DNA of 64,000 nucleotides from Porticoccaceae bacterium. Lineage in GTDB: Bacteria > Pseudomonadota > Gammaproteobacteria > Pseudomonadales > Porticoccaceae. Location: contig CACETF010000002.1 in assembly GCA_902562425.1 (NCBI GenBank), positions 62,001 to 126,000 of the forward strand, written 5' to 3'. The translations under genes were made by a program, and so were the position numbers. Under the pieces are notes generated by a model. It ran no database searches and had not been told where the DNA came from. It was given only the letters and a program-made list of their open reading frames with translations. Positions 20,701 through 29,667 of this stretch are shown piece by piece. The number at the start of each line of letters is the position of its first letter. Within the stretch, counting starts at the first letter, position 1.

Positions 20701-20953
20701 ACAAGAAGGACGACCTCATATAGTAGATATGATAAAAAGTGATCAAATTGACTTAATTATAAATACCACTGAGGGGAGGAAAGCAATTTCCGACTCCTCT
20801 ACAATTCGGTCTAAAGCAGAGCAACATCAGATCTATTACACTACAACGATGGCGGGAGGAAGAGCAGTTTGTGAGACATTGAAGTTTTCTAAAAATTTGA
20901 AAGATATTACTGTTAGAAGTCTCCAATCAGTACATAAAGAGGTGGAGTTATGA
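17732..20953 (+). CDS. carB: Carbamoyl-phosphate synthase large subunit
   Basis: Makes carbamoyl phosphate from bicarbonate, ammonia and two ATP. 1073 residues, identical to E. coli in length. Two homologous ATP-grasp halves are visible: [20 protein letters not shown] near residue 7 and [19 protein letters not shown] near residue 558. Each half also has its own Glu/Asn metal-binding stretch ([20 protein letters not shown] and [20 protein letters not shown]). A C-terminal MGS-like allosteric domain (about 940-1073) ends the protein. The stop overlaps the greA start (ATGA). Confidence 0.98.
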   Translation: MPKRNDINSVLIIGAGPIVIGQACEFDYSGAQACKALREEGIRVVLVNSNPATIMTDPTMADATYIEPVHWQTVAKIIEKERPDALLPTMGGQTALNCALDLSKHGILSKYNVEMIGANASAIDKAEDRERFDIAMRKIGLTTPNSGVAHSLEEANQIADRFGFPCIIRPSFTMGGSGGGIAYNREEFGIICRRGLDLSPTDELLIDESLIGWKEFEMEVMRDCNDNCIIVCAIENFDPMGIHTGDSITVAPAQTLTDKEYQLMRDASVRILREIGIETGGSNVQFAVNPVKGDLVVIEMNPRVSRSSALASKATGFPIAKIAAKLSIGYTLNELRNEITGGRTPASFEPTIDYVVTKVPRFAFEKFNQASAVLTTQMKSVGEVMAIGRTFQESLQKALRGLEVGFSGLDPLFKAHENDLSYLKNQLSEATPERIWYIGDAFRVGMTCDDVHAMTNIDYWFLSQIEDLISEERSLQANTVFNKSTIFRLKRKGFSDRRLAELTGKTEKAIRTFRWDKQLFPVYKRVDTCAAEFATDTAYMYSTYEEECESHATENKKILILGGGPNRIGQGIEFDYCCVHASLALREEGFETIMVNCNPETVSTDFDISNRLYFEPVTLEDVLEIIRVENPSGVIVQFGGQTPLRLARSLENEGVKIIGTSPDAIDRAEDRERFQNMIKKLALLQPNNATARSIEESMNLAQIIGYPLVVRPSYVLGGRAMEIVYKNEELLRYMETAVSVGNDAPVLLDLFLPDAIEIDIDVVSDGNNIVLGAIMQHIEQAGIHSGDSACSLPPYSLSANLQDKMRDMCIKMARELGVVGLMNVQLAIQDGEIYVIEVNPRASRTIPFVSKCIGISLAQIAAKCMAGTSLKSLSFTKEIEPVLYGVKEAVFPFNKFPGIDPILGPEMKSTGEVMGIGASFAEAYGKAQLGSGEILPSSGNVFISVRDRDKQLVPAMAEDLEKLGFCLFATRGTAEVIKSHGISVSIVNKVQEGRPHIVDMIKSDQIDLIINTTEGRKAISDSSTIRSKAEQHQIYYTTTMAGGRAVCETLKFSKNLKDITVRSLQSVHKEVEL

Positions 20954-21426
20954 AAAAAAATCCAATGACAGTAACAGGGGAAAAGGAGCTGAGAGAAGAA
21001 TTAGACAGGCTTAAAACCCTTCAACGTCCGGCCATCATAAATGCGATAGCATCTGCTAGGGAACATGGAGATTTGAAGGAGAATGCGGAGTATCATGCAG
21101 CCCGTGAACAACAGAGTTTTGTTGAGGGTCGTATACAAGATATAGAGGGTAAGTTATCGAATGCTCAAATCATCGACATAACAAAAATTTTGCCAAGTGA
21201 GCGAGTTATATTTGGATGCAGAGTAACCATTACTGATTTGAAAACGGAGAAAACATATAATTATCGAATAGTTGGCGATGATGAGGCGGAAGTTAAGCAG
21301 GGAAAGATTTCTTATAAATCACCAATTGCCAGAGCACTCATTGGTAAAGACTGTGGTGATTGTGTCGTTGTTAAAGCGCCGGCTGGGGACGTTGAATATG
21401 AAATTGAAGTGGTCGATTACGTCTGA
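20950..21426 (+). CDS. greA: Transcription elongation factor GreA
   Basis: Rescues backtracked RNA polymerase by stimulating transcript cleavage. The N-terminal coiled coil contains the acidic tip ([17 protein letters not shown]). The C-terminal FKBP-like domain ends with [15 protein letters not shown]. 158 residues, as in E. coli. Its ATG overlaps the carB stop by four bases, so it is cotranslated with carB; carAB-greA is a known gammaproteobacterial order. It converges on argF with only two bases between the stops. Confidence 0.97.
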   Translation: MKKNPMTVTGEKELREELDRLKTLQRPAIINAIASAREHGDLKENAEYHAAREQQSFVEGRIQDIEGKLSNAQIIDITKILPSERVIFGCRVTITDLKTEKTYNYRIVGDDEAEVKQGKISYKSPIARALIGKDCGDCVVVKAPAGDVEYEIEVVDYV

Positions 21427-21428
21427 AG

Positions 21429-22355
21429 TTAATTGAAATTAGGGACCTGTAGCAAAAATAACATCAAGGCTTTTTGTGCGTGAAGGCGATTCTCTGCTTC
21501 GTCCCAAACCACTGAAATGGATTCATCCTCAAGTAGTTCTCCGGTAACTTCCTCGTTTCGATGCGCCGGTAAGCAGTGCATAAAAAGAGCGCCTTCAGCC
21601 GCTAATGACATGAGATTATGATCGACTTTAAAATCTGAAAATTGAGTAAGACGGAGTTGCCTTTGATTCTCTTGTCCCATCGAAGCAAACACATCTGTTG
21701 TGACTAAATTTGCTCCTCGAGCGGCTATCTGAGGAGATTGAGAAATCGTGACACGATCTTTTGCCAAGCTAGTAAGCTGCTGACATGGTTCAAAGCCCTC
21801 TGGACATGCAATGTTAAGATCAAAGTCAAGTAGCATAGAAGCATGGATCCATGATTGACACATGTTATTTCCATCACCTATCCACGCGACAGTTTGTCCC
21901 TCCAGAGTTCCGCGGAATTCCATAAAAGTTTGTATATCTGCGAGTAATTGACAGGGATGAAAATCATCACTTAGACCGTTAATAACTGGAACCTTCGAGT
22001 GTTCAGCGAACTCCTCAATATCTGCTTGCTCGAAAGTTCTCATCATTACAATATCTACCATACTTGAGATCACTTTGGCAGCATCACGAATAGGCTCTCC
22101 GCGACCGAACTGTGTATCTTTTGTTGATAAGAATAATGCGGACCCTCCTAACTGAGACATGCCAGCCTCGAAGCTGACTCGGGTTCGAGTAGAGGATTTT
22201 TCAAAGAACATTGCAAGCACTTTCCCATTGAGCACATTGCGGAGGTGATCCTCATGCCGATTTGCTTTAAGAAAGTTTGCATTGCGAACTATTGTTAACA
22301 ATTCATCTTTTTTTAGATCCAGAAGAGTGAGAAGGTGTCTTGGCTTACTTGTCAT
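21429..22355 (-). CDS. argF: Ornithine carbamoyltransferase
   Basis: Converts ornithine and carbamoyl phosphate to citrulline in arginine synthesis. The carbamoyl-phosphate site is SSTRTRVSFE, with the HPCQLLAD motif in the middle and HCLPAHRNEEV holding the ornithine-side Cys near the C terminus. 308 residues, closest in style to the anabolic pseudomonad-type enzyme. It starts two bases after the argD stop, so argD-argF form an operon. Its substrate is made by the neighbouring carAB. Confidence 0.97.
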   Translation of the reverse strand: MTSKPRHLLTLLDLKKDELLTIVRNANFLKANRHEDHLRNVLNGKVLAMFFEKSSTRTRVSFEAGMSQLGGSALFLSTKDTQFGRGEPIRDAAKVISSMVDIVMMRTFEQADIEEFAEHSKVPVINGLSDDFHPCQLLADIQTFMEFRGTLEGQTVAWIGDGNNMCQSWIHASMLLDFDLNIACPEGFEPCQQLTSLAKDRVTISQSPQIAARGANLVTTDVFASMGQENQRQLRLTQFSDFKVDHNLMSLAAEGALFMHCLPAHRNEEVTGELLEDESISVVWDEAENRLHAQKALMLFLLQVPNFN

Positions 22356-22357
22356 TT

Positions 22358-23536
22358 CTAATCTTCAACAAAATCGAGAATAAGTGGTGCAAGTATATCG
22401 ACCAGCAGATCTATCTGATCATCACTCATTATAAGTGGTGGCAAGAGCCGAATGACCGAGTCAGCGGTAACATTTATGAGTAGACCTTTATCTAATGCTA
22501 AATTGAATAAAGATTTACATGGTCTGTCTAGCTGGATTCCGATCATGCAGCCTTTTCCTCGAATATCTGATACATTGGTCGCGTTTTTTAGCCTCAATTT
22601 GAGGCCGTGCATTATTGACTCACCAACAATTTTGGCTCGTTCAGAGAGGTTTTCTTTACAGATATATTCCACTGACGCCAAGGCTGCGGCGCATGATAGT
22701 GGATTACCACCAAATGTTGATCCATGATTACCGGGTTTCATTAAGTCCGCTGCCCAGCTGCTAGCTAGGCAAGCTCCTATTGGGACACCATTTCCAAGTC
22801 CTTTTGAGGTGGTAACAACGTCGGGCACAATGTCGTTGTGTTGATAACAAAAATATTTCCCTGTGCGACCATTCCCTGTTTGTACTTCATCGATCATCAG
22901 CAGCCAATTATTTGTTTTGCATAAACTTTGTAATTCATTAAGGTAGTTTTTGCTGGGTATATTTATACCTCCCTCACCTTGAATGGGCTCCACAAATACT
23001 GCACATATGTTTGCATTGTTGGAGGCTATCCTTTCTAAGGAGGGGATATCGTTGAAGGGCGCTCTGACAAATCCACTGACCAGAGGCTCAAATCCAGCTT
23101 GAACTTTGCGACCACCCGATGCACTCAGCGTAGCCATGGTTCGCCCATGAAAGGCATTATCCATCACAACAATAGTGGGTAGTTTGAGACCGCATTTATT
23201 TCCGTGTAGTCTTGCAATTTTGATCGCTGCTTCGTTCGCTTCAGCGCCAGAGTTACTAAAAAAAACTCGACGCATTTTAGAAATTTTACAGAGTGTTTCT
23301 GCTAGTTGAATTTGTTTCGGAATACTAAAAAAATTTGAACAGTGCACTAATTCCTTTGCTTGTTCTGCAACGGCATTCGCAACTGACGGGTGAGAGTGTC
23401 CCAACCCGCACACGGCAATGCCAGACAAACCATCTAAGTATTTTTTTCCATGTTGGTCCCAAACCCAGCAACCCTCGCCTCGTACTAATGAGCACTGGCT
23501 GGGACCATAAGTATTCATTAAAGAGTCATTTTGCAT
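22358..23536 (-). CDS. argD: Acetylornithine aminotransferase
   Basis: PLP-dependent class III aminotransferase of arginine (and, in many bacteria, lysine) synthesis. The catalytic Lys is in TTSKGLGNGVPIGA; IDEVQTGNGRTG carries the PLP-binding Asp, and an SNSGAEANEAAIK motif is present. I start it at ATG 23536 (MQNDSLMNTYGPSQ), matching the usual LMNTYGR-type N terminus; AGGAG lies 13 bases upstream, a rather long spacing. An in-frame ATG at 23605 would translate through the leader terminator and is rejected. 392 residues. Confidence 0.94.
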   Translation of the reverse strand: MQNDSLMNTYGPSQCSLVRGEGCWVWDQHGKKYLDGLSGIAVCGLGHSHPSVANAVAEQAKELVHCSNFFSIPKQIQLAETLCKISKMRRVFFSNSGAEANEAAIKIARLHGNKCGLKLPTIVVMDNAFHGRTMATLSASGGRKVQAGFEPLVSGFVRAPFNDIPSLERIASNNANICAVFVEPIQGEGGINIPSKNYLNELQSLCKTNNWLLMIDEVQTGNGRTGKYFCYQHNDIVPDVVTTSKGLGNGVPIGACLASSWAADLMKPGNHGSTFGGNPLSCAAALASVEYICKENLSERAKIVGESIMHGLKLRLKNATNVSDIRGKGCMIGIQLDRPCKSLFNLALDKGLLINVTADSVIRLLPPLIMSDDQIDLLVDILAPLILDFVED

Positions 23537-23577
23537 TCTGGAATATTTACTCCTAATACTTTCATTTTTGTAAAAAT

Positions 23578-23599
23578 AAAAAAAGGCGACATAGCCGCC
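23578..23599 (-). terminator. Intrinsic terminator in the argD leader
   Basis: On the minus strand, GGCGGC / GTCGCC form a 6-bp stem (one G-U pair) with a 3-nt loop, followed by seven T residues (complement of 23584-23578). It lies 42 bases upstream of the argD start and there is no minus-strand gene before it, since grxD is divergent. It must therefore act on the argD leader itself or end a short separate RNA. Confidence 0.65.
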
Positions 23600-23621
23600 C
23601 TTCATTGAATGATATCTTGGT

Positions 23622-23702
23622 TTACAACTTCTGGCAAACTTTGCGCACTGGATTGCAATAAAAGTCTAAACCAGGCTTTGTAGGGTGATTTTGAGTATTC
23701 AT
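23622..23702 (-). CDS. Possible 26-residue leader peptide before argD
   Basis: An ATG-started frame encoding MNTQNHPTKPGLDFYCNPVR plus KVCQKL, whose stop lies 22 bases before the terminator hairpin. The order short ORF, terminator, argD resembles an attenuator. The peptide contains one Arg and no run of a regulatory amino acid, and its ribosome site is weak. I do not recognise it. The rest of the 293-base argD-grxD gap shows no other gene. Confidence 0.2.
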   Translation of the reverse strand: MNTQNHPTKPGLDFYCNPVRKVCQKL

Positions 23703-23829
23703 TTTCTGCAGTAACAAAAATATTACTTGTCCAAATTAACTTCGATTTAAATTCTTTTTATTGTGGCTATCGATTTTTAATTTTAAGGGTTATCATGGAC
23801 TTGTTTTGGATTGAGAAAGGACAGCATAA

Positions 23830-24162
23830 ATGGACGTTATGGAAAACATAGCAGAGCAAGTAAAGAATAATCCTGTAATTATTTATATGAAAGGGTCACC
23901 AACGCAGCCTCAATGTGGCTTTTCAGCTCGGACTGTTCAGGCGCTAATGGATTGTGGACGCGAATTTGCTTATATCGATGTTCTGTCAAATCCGGAGATC
24001 AGAGCAAATCTACCCAATTTCGGTAACTGGCCGACATTTCCGCAACTTTGGGTTATGGGAGAGCTGATTGGTGGGTGTGATATTGTTTCTGAAATGCACG
24101 AAAATGGGGAACTGCAAACTCTAATAGACGGTGCAATAAACGAGAGTGCCGCGACAGGTTAA
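23830..24162 (+). CDS. grxD: Monothiol glutaredoxin, Grx4 family
   Basis: CGFS-type glutaredoxin that carries [2Fe-2S] clusters with glutathione. The active site is PQCGFSARTVQAL; the family motifs YMKGSP, NWPTFPQLWVMGELIGGCDI and the C-terminal acidic helix are present. 110 residues (E. coli 115). AAAGGA lies 9 bases before ATG 23830. In Pseudomonas grxD lies near argF, as here. Confidence 0.96.
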   Translation: MDVMENIAEQVKNNPVIIYMKGSPTQPQCGFSARTVQALMDCGREFAYIDVLSNPEIRANLPNFGNWPTFPQLWVMGELIGGCDIVSEMHENGELQTLIDGAINESAATG

Positions 24163-24251
24163 AGGTGCGTCTCCAACTGGAACACATTTTTTAAAAAATT
24201 AGCTGAGTGGGGAGGAATAGCTCTTGTTTGATCTTCACATAAACTATTTTG

Positions 24252-24779
24252 TCAAGAAATGGTGTCTTGATGTACCGAAAAATTCCGAGCACGTCGATCA
24301 CCTAAAAAGCGTCTCAAAGTGATAGTCATGACTGGAAAAGCTAGTTCTTCCCAAGGAATTGAGTGCTCATCAAATAGGTTAACCTCCGATGATTCTGCGG
24401 TAGTTGAGTAGGATGGATCTATCAATTGAGCGCGATAGAAGAGGTACACTTGGTTAATTCGTGGAATGTCGAAAATGGCAAAAAGTTTCACGTCCTCCAG
24501 CCTCGCTAAACATTCTTCGTAACACTCTCTCACAGCTCCGTCCTTAGTAGATTCCCCGTTTTCCATAAAACCCGCTGGCAATGTCCAAAATCCTAATCTA
24601 GGAGAAATAGCTCTCTTGCAAAGAAGAATACGATGGTCGAATGTTGGAATAGTTCCAACGATTATTTGCGGGTTTTGATAGTGAATCTTATTACACTTAA
24701 CACAAACAAATCGGTACCTATCGTCGCCGTCGGGGATCGCTTTAACAACCTTACCACTGCAATCAGAACAGTATTTCAT
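24252..24779 (-). CDS. Nudix hydrolase with N-terminal zinc ribbon
   Basis: Likely hydrolyses a nucleoside diphosphate derivative; the substrate is unknown. The N terminus has two CxxC pairs (CSDC and CVKC, about 20 residues apart) of a zinc ribbon, as in NudC-like proteins. The Nudix box starts at GFMENGESTKDGAVRECYEE; the usual Gly after the EE pair is replaced, a pattern I associate with this NudC-like subfamily. About 175 residues, shorter than NudC (257). ATG 24779 has AAGGTG at good spacing; a GTG three codons upstream is less likely. Divergent from a second Nudix gene. Confidence 0.85.
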   Translation of the reverse strand: MKYCSDCSGKVVKAIPDGDDRYRFVCVKCNKIHYQNPQIIVGTIPTFDHRILLCKRAISPRLGFWTLPAGFMENGESTKDGAVRECYEECLARLEDVKLFAIFDIPRINQVYLFYRAQLIDPSYSTTAESSEVNLFDEHSIPWEELAFPVMTITLRRFLGDRRARNFSVHQDTIS

Positions 24780-24817
24780 TAGCTTCACCTTTTCCCTTGA
24801 TTAATTATAATGGAGAA

Positions 24818-25408
24818 ATGCATGAAAAACTTATTCGGGGTTTAAAAAAAAATGGTTTAGTCAGGGTGGAAGCTCCGTTGGTGGGCCATCCCCAGTGTGC
24901 TGCAGTGCTTGTGTTATTATGTGAAGAAGGAGATGATTTTGAAATTCTGCTCACTAAAAGATCTGAATTAGTAACCCATCACCGTGGAGAGGTAGCATTT
25001 CCTGGAGGCATTTGGGAAACGTGTGATACAGATATGCTTGAGACCGCATTCAGAGAGACAAAAGAGGAAATTGGATTATCAGGAGATCATATAGAGCCAA
25101 TAACTACACTAACATCGGTTATGCCGTTTAATGGACAGACACATGTGACGCCATTCGTGGCACGTATGATAGGAAACCCGGAATTAACTTTACAATCGTC
25201 AGAAATAGATTGTGTATTCCGTGTTCCACTAAATCATTTTTTATTAGCGACGAATTATCAATATTTTATGGTTCAGCACAGAAAACATCAGAAGAAAGTC
25301 CCCATGGTTCACTTTCATAAATTCAGGATATGGGGCATGACACTTCGAATCATCATTGATATGTTGAATACTTTCGGTGATGCAAATATTAAATTCAATA
25401 TTACTTAA
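24818..25408 (+). CDS. Nudix hydrolase, CoA pyrophosphatase (NudL) type
   Basis: Probably cleaves CoA or acyl-CoA into phosphopantetheine products. The NuCoA motif LLTKRSELVTHHRGEVAFPG precedes the Nudix box ETAFRETKEEIGL, and the late conserved IWGMT motif is present. The position expected for the Glu seven residues before RE is Thr, but the ETCDTD acidic stretch matches NudL-like proteins, where Asp occurs there. 196 residues. I use ATG 24818; GGAG is only 3 bases away. A TTG at 24797 is the alternative. Confidence 0.8.
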   Translation: MHEKLIRGLKKNGLVRVEAPLVGHPQCAAVLVLLCEEGDDFEILLTKRSELVTHHRGEVAFPGGIWETCDTDMLETAFRETKEEIGLSGDHIEPITTLTSVMPFNGQTHVTPFVARMIGNPELTLQSSEIDCVFRVPLNHFLLATNYQYFMVQHRKHQKKVPMVHFHKFRIWGMTLRIIIDMLNTFGDANIKFNIT

Positions 25409-25571
25409 ACTATTGCCCTCAAACATCGGTTGTGTGGAGTGCGAGATTTGTGCTAGAAACTGCATGGTTGTGTGAGAATCGGAGGTGACAGATCCTTTTC
25501 GATCGGTGCAATTTTAGGTTAGGTTGGGGCGGTGATGATAGGAAGAGCATTTGCCTTTCAAGATGTTGAAA

Positions 25572-26849
25572 TTATTTCTCTGTGTAATCCCGTGACTCTA
25601 ATGCCCGAACGAAAAGTTTCTTTATCATAACGCTGTTAAACTCTGCCGTCTCAAATCTGTAACGATGAAGCGGAAAGCTGACGTTGCCATCTGGTATCCG
25701 TTGCAATTGCTCCAATGCAAGGCCATTGAGTGTTTTAGGCCCATCGGTAGGTAAGTTCCAACCTATTGACTTATTAATTTCACGGATAGTAGCTGCTCCG
25801 TCAATCAAAAAGACATCTTCATCATATTTTACAATTTCATGTTCCTGATGTGAGGCGTGGCTTGTGAAATCGCCTACGATTTCCTCAAGAATGTCTTCAA
25901 GTGTTACTAAACCTTGAACTTCTCCATATTCATCAACGACAATGGCAAAACGTTTCCGATGTTTTTGAAAACTAAGAAGTTGTTTTGTCAGGCTTGTACT
26001 TTCTGGAATAAAGTAAGGTTCTTCGGAGAATCTAATAACGGTATTATAATTAACATTATCTGAGCTGAGGAGTTTATGTCCTCTTCGAACCTTAAATACC
26101 CCAACAATTTTATTGATATCACCCTCATAAATTGGCAACCGACTGTATTCAGAGTTAGATATTTGTTCCACCAAGGTGCTCAGGGAATTTTCTAAATCTA
26201 GTCCAAAAATTTCATTACGCGGAATCATGATGTCTTCAACGGTGACATTTTCTAAATCCAAAATTGCGGTTAACATCCTTTGGTGGTTATCCGGTATTTT
26301 GTGAGAAGAGCTATCCACAATTGAACGCAACTCCTCGGTATTGAGACCATCATCACGATGCTTTTTGGGATCAAATCCTAGTTGAGCGATTAGGCTATTG
26401 GTTAATTGATTGACTACCCAGACTAGAGGAGACAATATTTGCAACAAAGGTTTCAAGATATGACTTGCTTTAAAGGCAAACCATTCAGGATTTTGCGCAG
26501 CAATACTCTTTGGTGTAACTTCAGAAAAAACTAGCACTAATATGGTCAGTGTGGCGGTTGCGACCCATGGTGCTGCGGTCGGTCCCACGTATAGAATTGC
26601 CAACATGTTGGCAATTATAGCGGCCAAAATGTTTACTGCGTTGTTGCCTATTAATATTAACCCGATGAGTCGATCTGGAGTAGCCAGCAATTTAGCGGCT
26701 CGTCTTGCGCCCGCGTTACTTTTTCGCTGATGGCGTAATTTGTATCGATTAAGGGACATCATGCCCGTCTCAGATCCTGAGAAAAAAGCCGAAATCAATA
26801 GCAAGATTATCAGAATTGTCCATAACGCTACGGAATTATAAGAATCCAA
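25572..26849 (-). CDS. CorB/YfjD-type CNNM-CBS membrane protein
   Basis: CNNM family protein thought to transport or regulate Mg2+/Co2+. The N-terminal CNNM domain has about four membrane segments (roughly 8-30, 60-85, 92-115, 130-150) and the motif SAFFSGSETGMMSLNRYKLR. A CBS pair follows (about 200-330; VTVEDIMIPRNEI, VVDEYGEVQGLVTLEDILEE), then a C-terminal CorC/HlyC domain (about 345-420). 425 residues. The start is a TTG with GAGG 11 bases upstream. ypjD lies just upstream on the same strand; this pair next to ffh is conserved in gammaproteobacteria. Confidence 0.92.
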   Translation of the reverse strand: MDSYNSVALWTILIILLLISAFFSGSETGMMSLNRYKLRHQRKSNAGARRAAKLLATPDRLIGLILIGNNAVNILAAIIANMLAILYVGPTAAPWVATATLTILVLVFSEVTPKSIAAQNPEWFAFKASHILKPLLQILSPLVWVVNQLTNSLIAQLGFDPKKHRDDGLNTEELRSIVDSSSHKIPDNHQRMLTAILDLENVTVEDIMIPRNEIFGLDLENSLSTLVEQISNSEYSRLPIYEGDINKIVGVFKVRRGHKLLSSDNVNYNTVIRFSEEPYFIPESTSLTKQLLSFQKHRKRFAIVVDEYGEVQGLVTLEDILEEIVGDFTSHASHQEHEIVKYDEDVFLIDGAATIREINKSIGWNLPTDGPKTLNGLALEQLQRIPDGNVSFPLHRYRFETAEFNSVMIKKLFVRALESRDYTEK

Positions 26850-26939
26850 AAATTGCAGGCCTCAAAAAAACTAGGAAGGATTAATGTTGTATTAGTTCGC
26901 GAACTTTGGCAATAGACTTTTATGAATAAATAGTAACGC

Positions 26940-27737
26940 TTATATTTTGATCAAGTACTCTGTTACGAATTTACTTCCCACAAAGCCTAAACCTAAACAA
27001 GTAAAACTAATCCAAGTCAGTCTTATCGCGAGTTTGCCCCGCCAACCTTTAAGAAACCGACCAAGCAATAAAATTGCAAAACAAAACCAAGCCGTGCTAC
27101 TAAAAAAAACTTTATGCAGAAGTTTTTGCGCTTGTAAATCCTCATAAAAGAGAAATCCAGTGACGAGTGAAATGGAAAGAAAAATTTCACTTAATAAAAT
27201 GATTCTGAAGAGAACCTTTTCCATCACTTCGAGGGATGGTAAAGAGCGGACCACCTCATTTTGGCTTTTGTATTTTAGTTGTCTGATTTGAAGTTGGATC
27301 AGGAGTGCTTGAAGTGAGGAGATGGTGATGAGACTATAGGCTAGTATTGAAGTCACTACGTGTGCTTGTAGAGCCGGCGATATTGGCATGGTTGGTTTAC
27401 TTCCCGATGTAATTGCGGCAACAAGTAATATTGTCCCTGAGATAGGAAAGAGTAAAATGTATAAAGTATTTAAGATGGTATTTAGCTGTTTTGTTAGCAC
27501 TAAAGCATTAGTTACAAAAGTTATAAGCACACAGACGTTAATTAAACTCAAATCTAAGCCGTCAGGGTCAGTTATAAGAGCAATTGTGGTTCCTCCATGC
27601 ATTATTAGTGCAATAGCTGTTAGATATTTTAACTTTGAGCTATCAAAAACGGGATTATGCCAACCTTGAGACTTTGGATAAACAAAGGCGGCTGAGTAAA
27701 GAATAATGGTTATTACGCAAAGTAACGAATTCGTCAT
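26940..27737 (-). CDS. ypjD: Inner membrane protein YpjD (CcsA/CcmC-like)
   Basis: Eight or so hydrophobic helices with the cytochrome c assembly-protein fold. Motifs include HGGTT, PALQAHVVTSILAY, and LLHKVFFSSTAWFCF near the C terminus, where heme-binding His residues sit in CcsA-like proteins. Its own function is not established. 265 residues from ATG 27737 (MTNSLLCVITII), as in E. coli (263). An upstream ATG at 27773 adds 12 polar residues and is less likely. It is divergent from ffh, as in Pseudomonas and E. coli. Confidence 0.88.
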   Translation of the reverse strand: MTNSLLCVITIILYSAAFVYPKSQGWHNPVFDSSKLKYLTAIALIMHGGTTIALITDPDGLDLSLINVCVLITFVTNALVLTKQLNTILNTLYILLFPISGTILLVAAITSGSKPTMPISPALQAHVVTSILAYSLITISSLQALLIQLQIRQLKYKSQNEVVRSLPSLEVMEKVLFRIILLSEIFLSISLVTGFLFYEDLQAQKLLHKVFFSSTAWFCFAILLLGRFLKGWRGKLAIRLTWISFTCLGLGFVGSKFVTEYLIKI

Positions 27738-27843
27738 ATATGGGTTCCCACACGGATTCGAGGAGTGTGTCATAAACCTCGTATGGGTAGAAGAGCGTGG
27801 GAAAAATTAAGTTAAATTATTTTAGCCCTTGAGGTGAATTATT

Positions 27844-29211
27844 GTGCCAATTTTTGAAAACCTAAGTGGTCGTCTTACGTCCTCGCTGAAGAAGATTTCC
27901 GGTAGGACCAGCCTCAGTGAAACCAATATTCGAGATACTTTGCGACAAGTGCGCATTGCTCTGATAGAGGCAGATGTAGCTCTCCCAGTAGTAAAAGAAA
28001 TCGTTGAACAGATAAAAGATCGAGCGTTGGGTCAGGAGGTAAAAAATAGCCTCACACCGGGACAACAATTCTTGAAAATTGTCCAAGCAGAGCTGACCAC
28101 ACTCATGGGGAGTAAGAACGAAGCACTTAATCTTTCTGTTCAACCACCTGCAGTGATTTTGATCGCTGGTTTGCAGGGTGTGGGAAAGACTACCACCGCC
28201 GCTAAATTAGCGAAGTTATTGATAGAGAGAGACAAAAAGAAAGTCATGTTAGTTTCGGCTGACGTTTATCGTCCTGCAGCTATCAAGCAATTAGAGATTT
28301 TGAGTAGCGAAGTGAATGCTAAATTTTTTGAGAGTAAAAACACCCAGAAACCAGAAAAGATTGTTCAAGCCGCCATGCAAGACGCAAAAAAAAGTTTCGT
28401 TGATGTGCTCATAGTGGATACTGCTGGAAGGCTACATGTTGATTCAGAGATGATGAGTGAACTCTCAAGTATCCAATTCAGTTGTGAGCCAATAGAGACC
28501 CTTTTCGTTCTTGACGCTATGACCGGACAGGATGCATCCAACACAGCAGCTGAGTTTAATCGTCAGTTGTCGCTGACAGGAATTATTTTGACAAAAGTTG
28601 ATGGTGATGCCCGAGGTGGCGCTGCATTGACTGTGAAGAGGATTTCGGGAAAGCCTATAAAGTTTGTAGGTGTAGGTGAAAAAATTGACGATCTTGAGTC
28701 GTTTCATCCTGAACGGATTGCCTCCCGAATTTTAGGCATGGGAGACATGTTAAGTTTAATAGAGGAAGCGGAACGAAAGGTTGATAAGCAGAAGGCACAA
28801 AAACTGGCAAGTAAATTTATTCGTGGTAAAACCTTTGACCTCGAGGATTTACGTGATCAATTACATCAGATGCGAGATATGGGAGGTATGTCGGGCATGA
28901 TAGAAAAATTACCCGGCTTTCAGAATATGCCCAAGGTTGCGCAGCAATCGAACGCAATAAATCAGTTTGCACGCATGGAGGTAATCATTGACTCAATGAC
29001 ACCTGCAGAGCGTCGTAATCCTGATATTTTAAATGGATCACGAAAGCGGCGAATCACCCGCGGCTCTGGTACCACGATCCAAGACTTAAATCGGTTGGTG
29101 AAACAATACAAGCAAATGGGAAAAATGATGAAACGTATGAAAGGCCGAGATATGGGAAATATGATGCGTGGCTTGGTGGCTAAACACGTATCGCCCAAGG
29201 GAAGATATTGA
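27844..29211 (+). CDS. ffh: Signal recognition particle protein Ffh
   Basis: SRP54 GTPase that binds 4.5S RNA and targets membrane proteins. The N domain leads into the G domain: GLQGVGKTTTAAKLAK, DTAGRLHVD and TKVDGDARGGAAL. The methionine-rich M domain starts about residue 310 (MGGMSGMIEKLPG) and ends in a basic RNA-binding segment (RKRRITRGSGTT). 455 residues (E. coli 453). GTG 27844 has GAGGTGA 6 bases upstream. Confidence 0.98.
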   Translation: MPIFENLSGRLTSSLKKISGRTSLSETNIRDTLRQVRIALIEADVALPVVKEIVEQIKDRALGQEVKNSLTPGQQFLKIVQAELTTLMGSKNEALNLSVQPPAVILIAGLQGVGKTTTAAKLAKLLIERDKKKVMLVSADVYRPAAIKQLEILSSEVNAKFFESKNTQKPEKIVQAAMQDAKKSFVDVLIVDTAGRLHVDSEMMSELSSIQFSCEPIETLFVLDAMTGQDASNTAAEFNRQLSLTGIILTKVDGDARGGAALTVKRISGKPIKFVGVGEKIDDLESFHPERIASRILGMGDMLSLIEEAERKVDKQKAQKLASKFIRGKTFDLEDLRDQLHQMRDMGGMSGMIEKLPGFQNMPKVAQQSNAINQFARMEVIIDSMTPAERRNPDILNGSRKRRITRGSGTTIQDLNRLVKQYKQMGKMMKRMKGRDMGNMMRGLVAKHVSPKGRY

Positions 29212-29222
29212 CAACAGTCTTT

Positions 29223-29253
29223 GGGATTTGCGCCCCAGTACCAAGCAAATCCC
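29223..29253 (+). terminator. Long-loop hairpin after ffh
   Basis: Perfect 9-bp inverted repeat GGGATTTGC / GCAAATCCC with a 13-nt loop, 12 bases after the ffh stop. There is no adjacent T-run, so it may be a weak terminator or a 3'-end stabilising structure. A T-rich tract occurs about 35 bases later. The rest of the 195-base gap before rpsP is AT-rich; a possible -10 (TATACT, 29327-29332) has no good -35. Confidence 0.4.
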
Positions 29254-29406
29254 TGACATACTGTCTCAATTAGGAGATAAATTACTTTTTTTTCCTTAAG
29301 CTATGTCTTACACTTACGCGCTTTTTTATACTCAATTACTTAATATATTTAGAATTTAAAACAAGCATGTTTTCGGAAACTACATGCACTGATTACAGGA
29401 TAAAAA

Positions 29407-29658
29407 ATGGTAACAATACGATTGGCGCGCGGAGGCGCGAAAAAACGACCTTTTTACTATGTGACTGTATGCGACGCGAGGAAGTCCAGAGATGGACGTT
29501 ACATAGAGCGAATTGGATTCTTTAATCCCGTCGCAAGAGGCGCAGAGAAGCGTCTTCGCATAGATCTCTCGAGAGCATCATATTGGTCTGACCGAGGTGC
29601 AAAAATCAGCGACCGTGTTAGTGCATTGTTGAAAGAGGCTGAAAAAGAGATAGCTTGA
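29407..29658 (+). CDS. rpsP: 30S ribosomal protein S16
   Basis: Assembly protein of the 30S subunit. 83 residues with [19 protein letters not shown] and the [11 protein letters not shown] motif. It heads the conserved rpsP-rimM-trmD-rplS operon. ACAGGAT precedes the ATG. Confidence 0.97.
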   Translation: MVTIRLARGGAKKRPFYYVTVCDARKSRDGRYIERIGFFNPVARGAEKRLRIDLSRASYWSDRGAKISDRVSALLKEAEKEIA

Positions 29659-29667
29659 CCGCTTCTT

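Noticed and set aside
23537-23605. argD starting at ATG 23605
   Set aside because: The extension is encoded by the terminator hairpin and T-run, gives an aromatic-rich leader unlike ArgD, and has no ribosome site.
25481-25488. Perfect Shine-Dalgarno GGAGGTGA after the NudL-type gene
   Set aside because: No start codon follows at proper spacing except a 10-codon frame; I see no gene.
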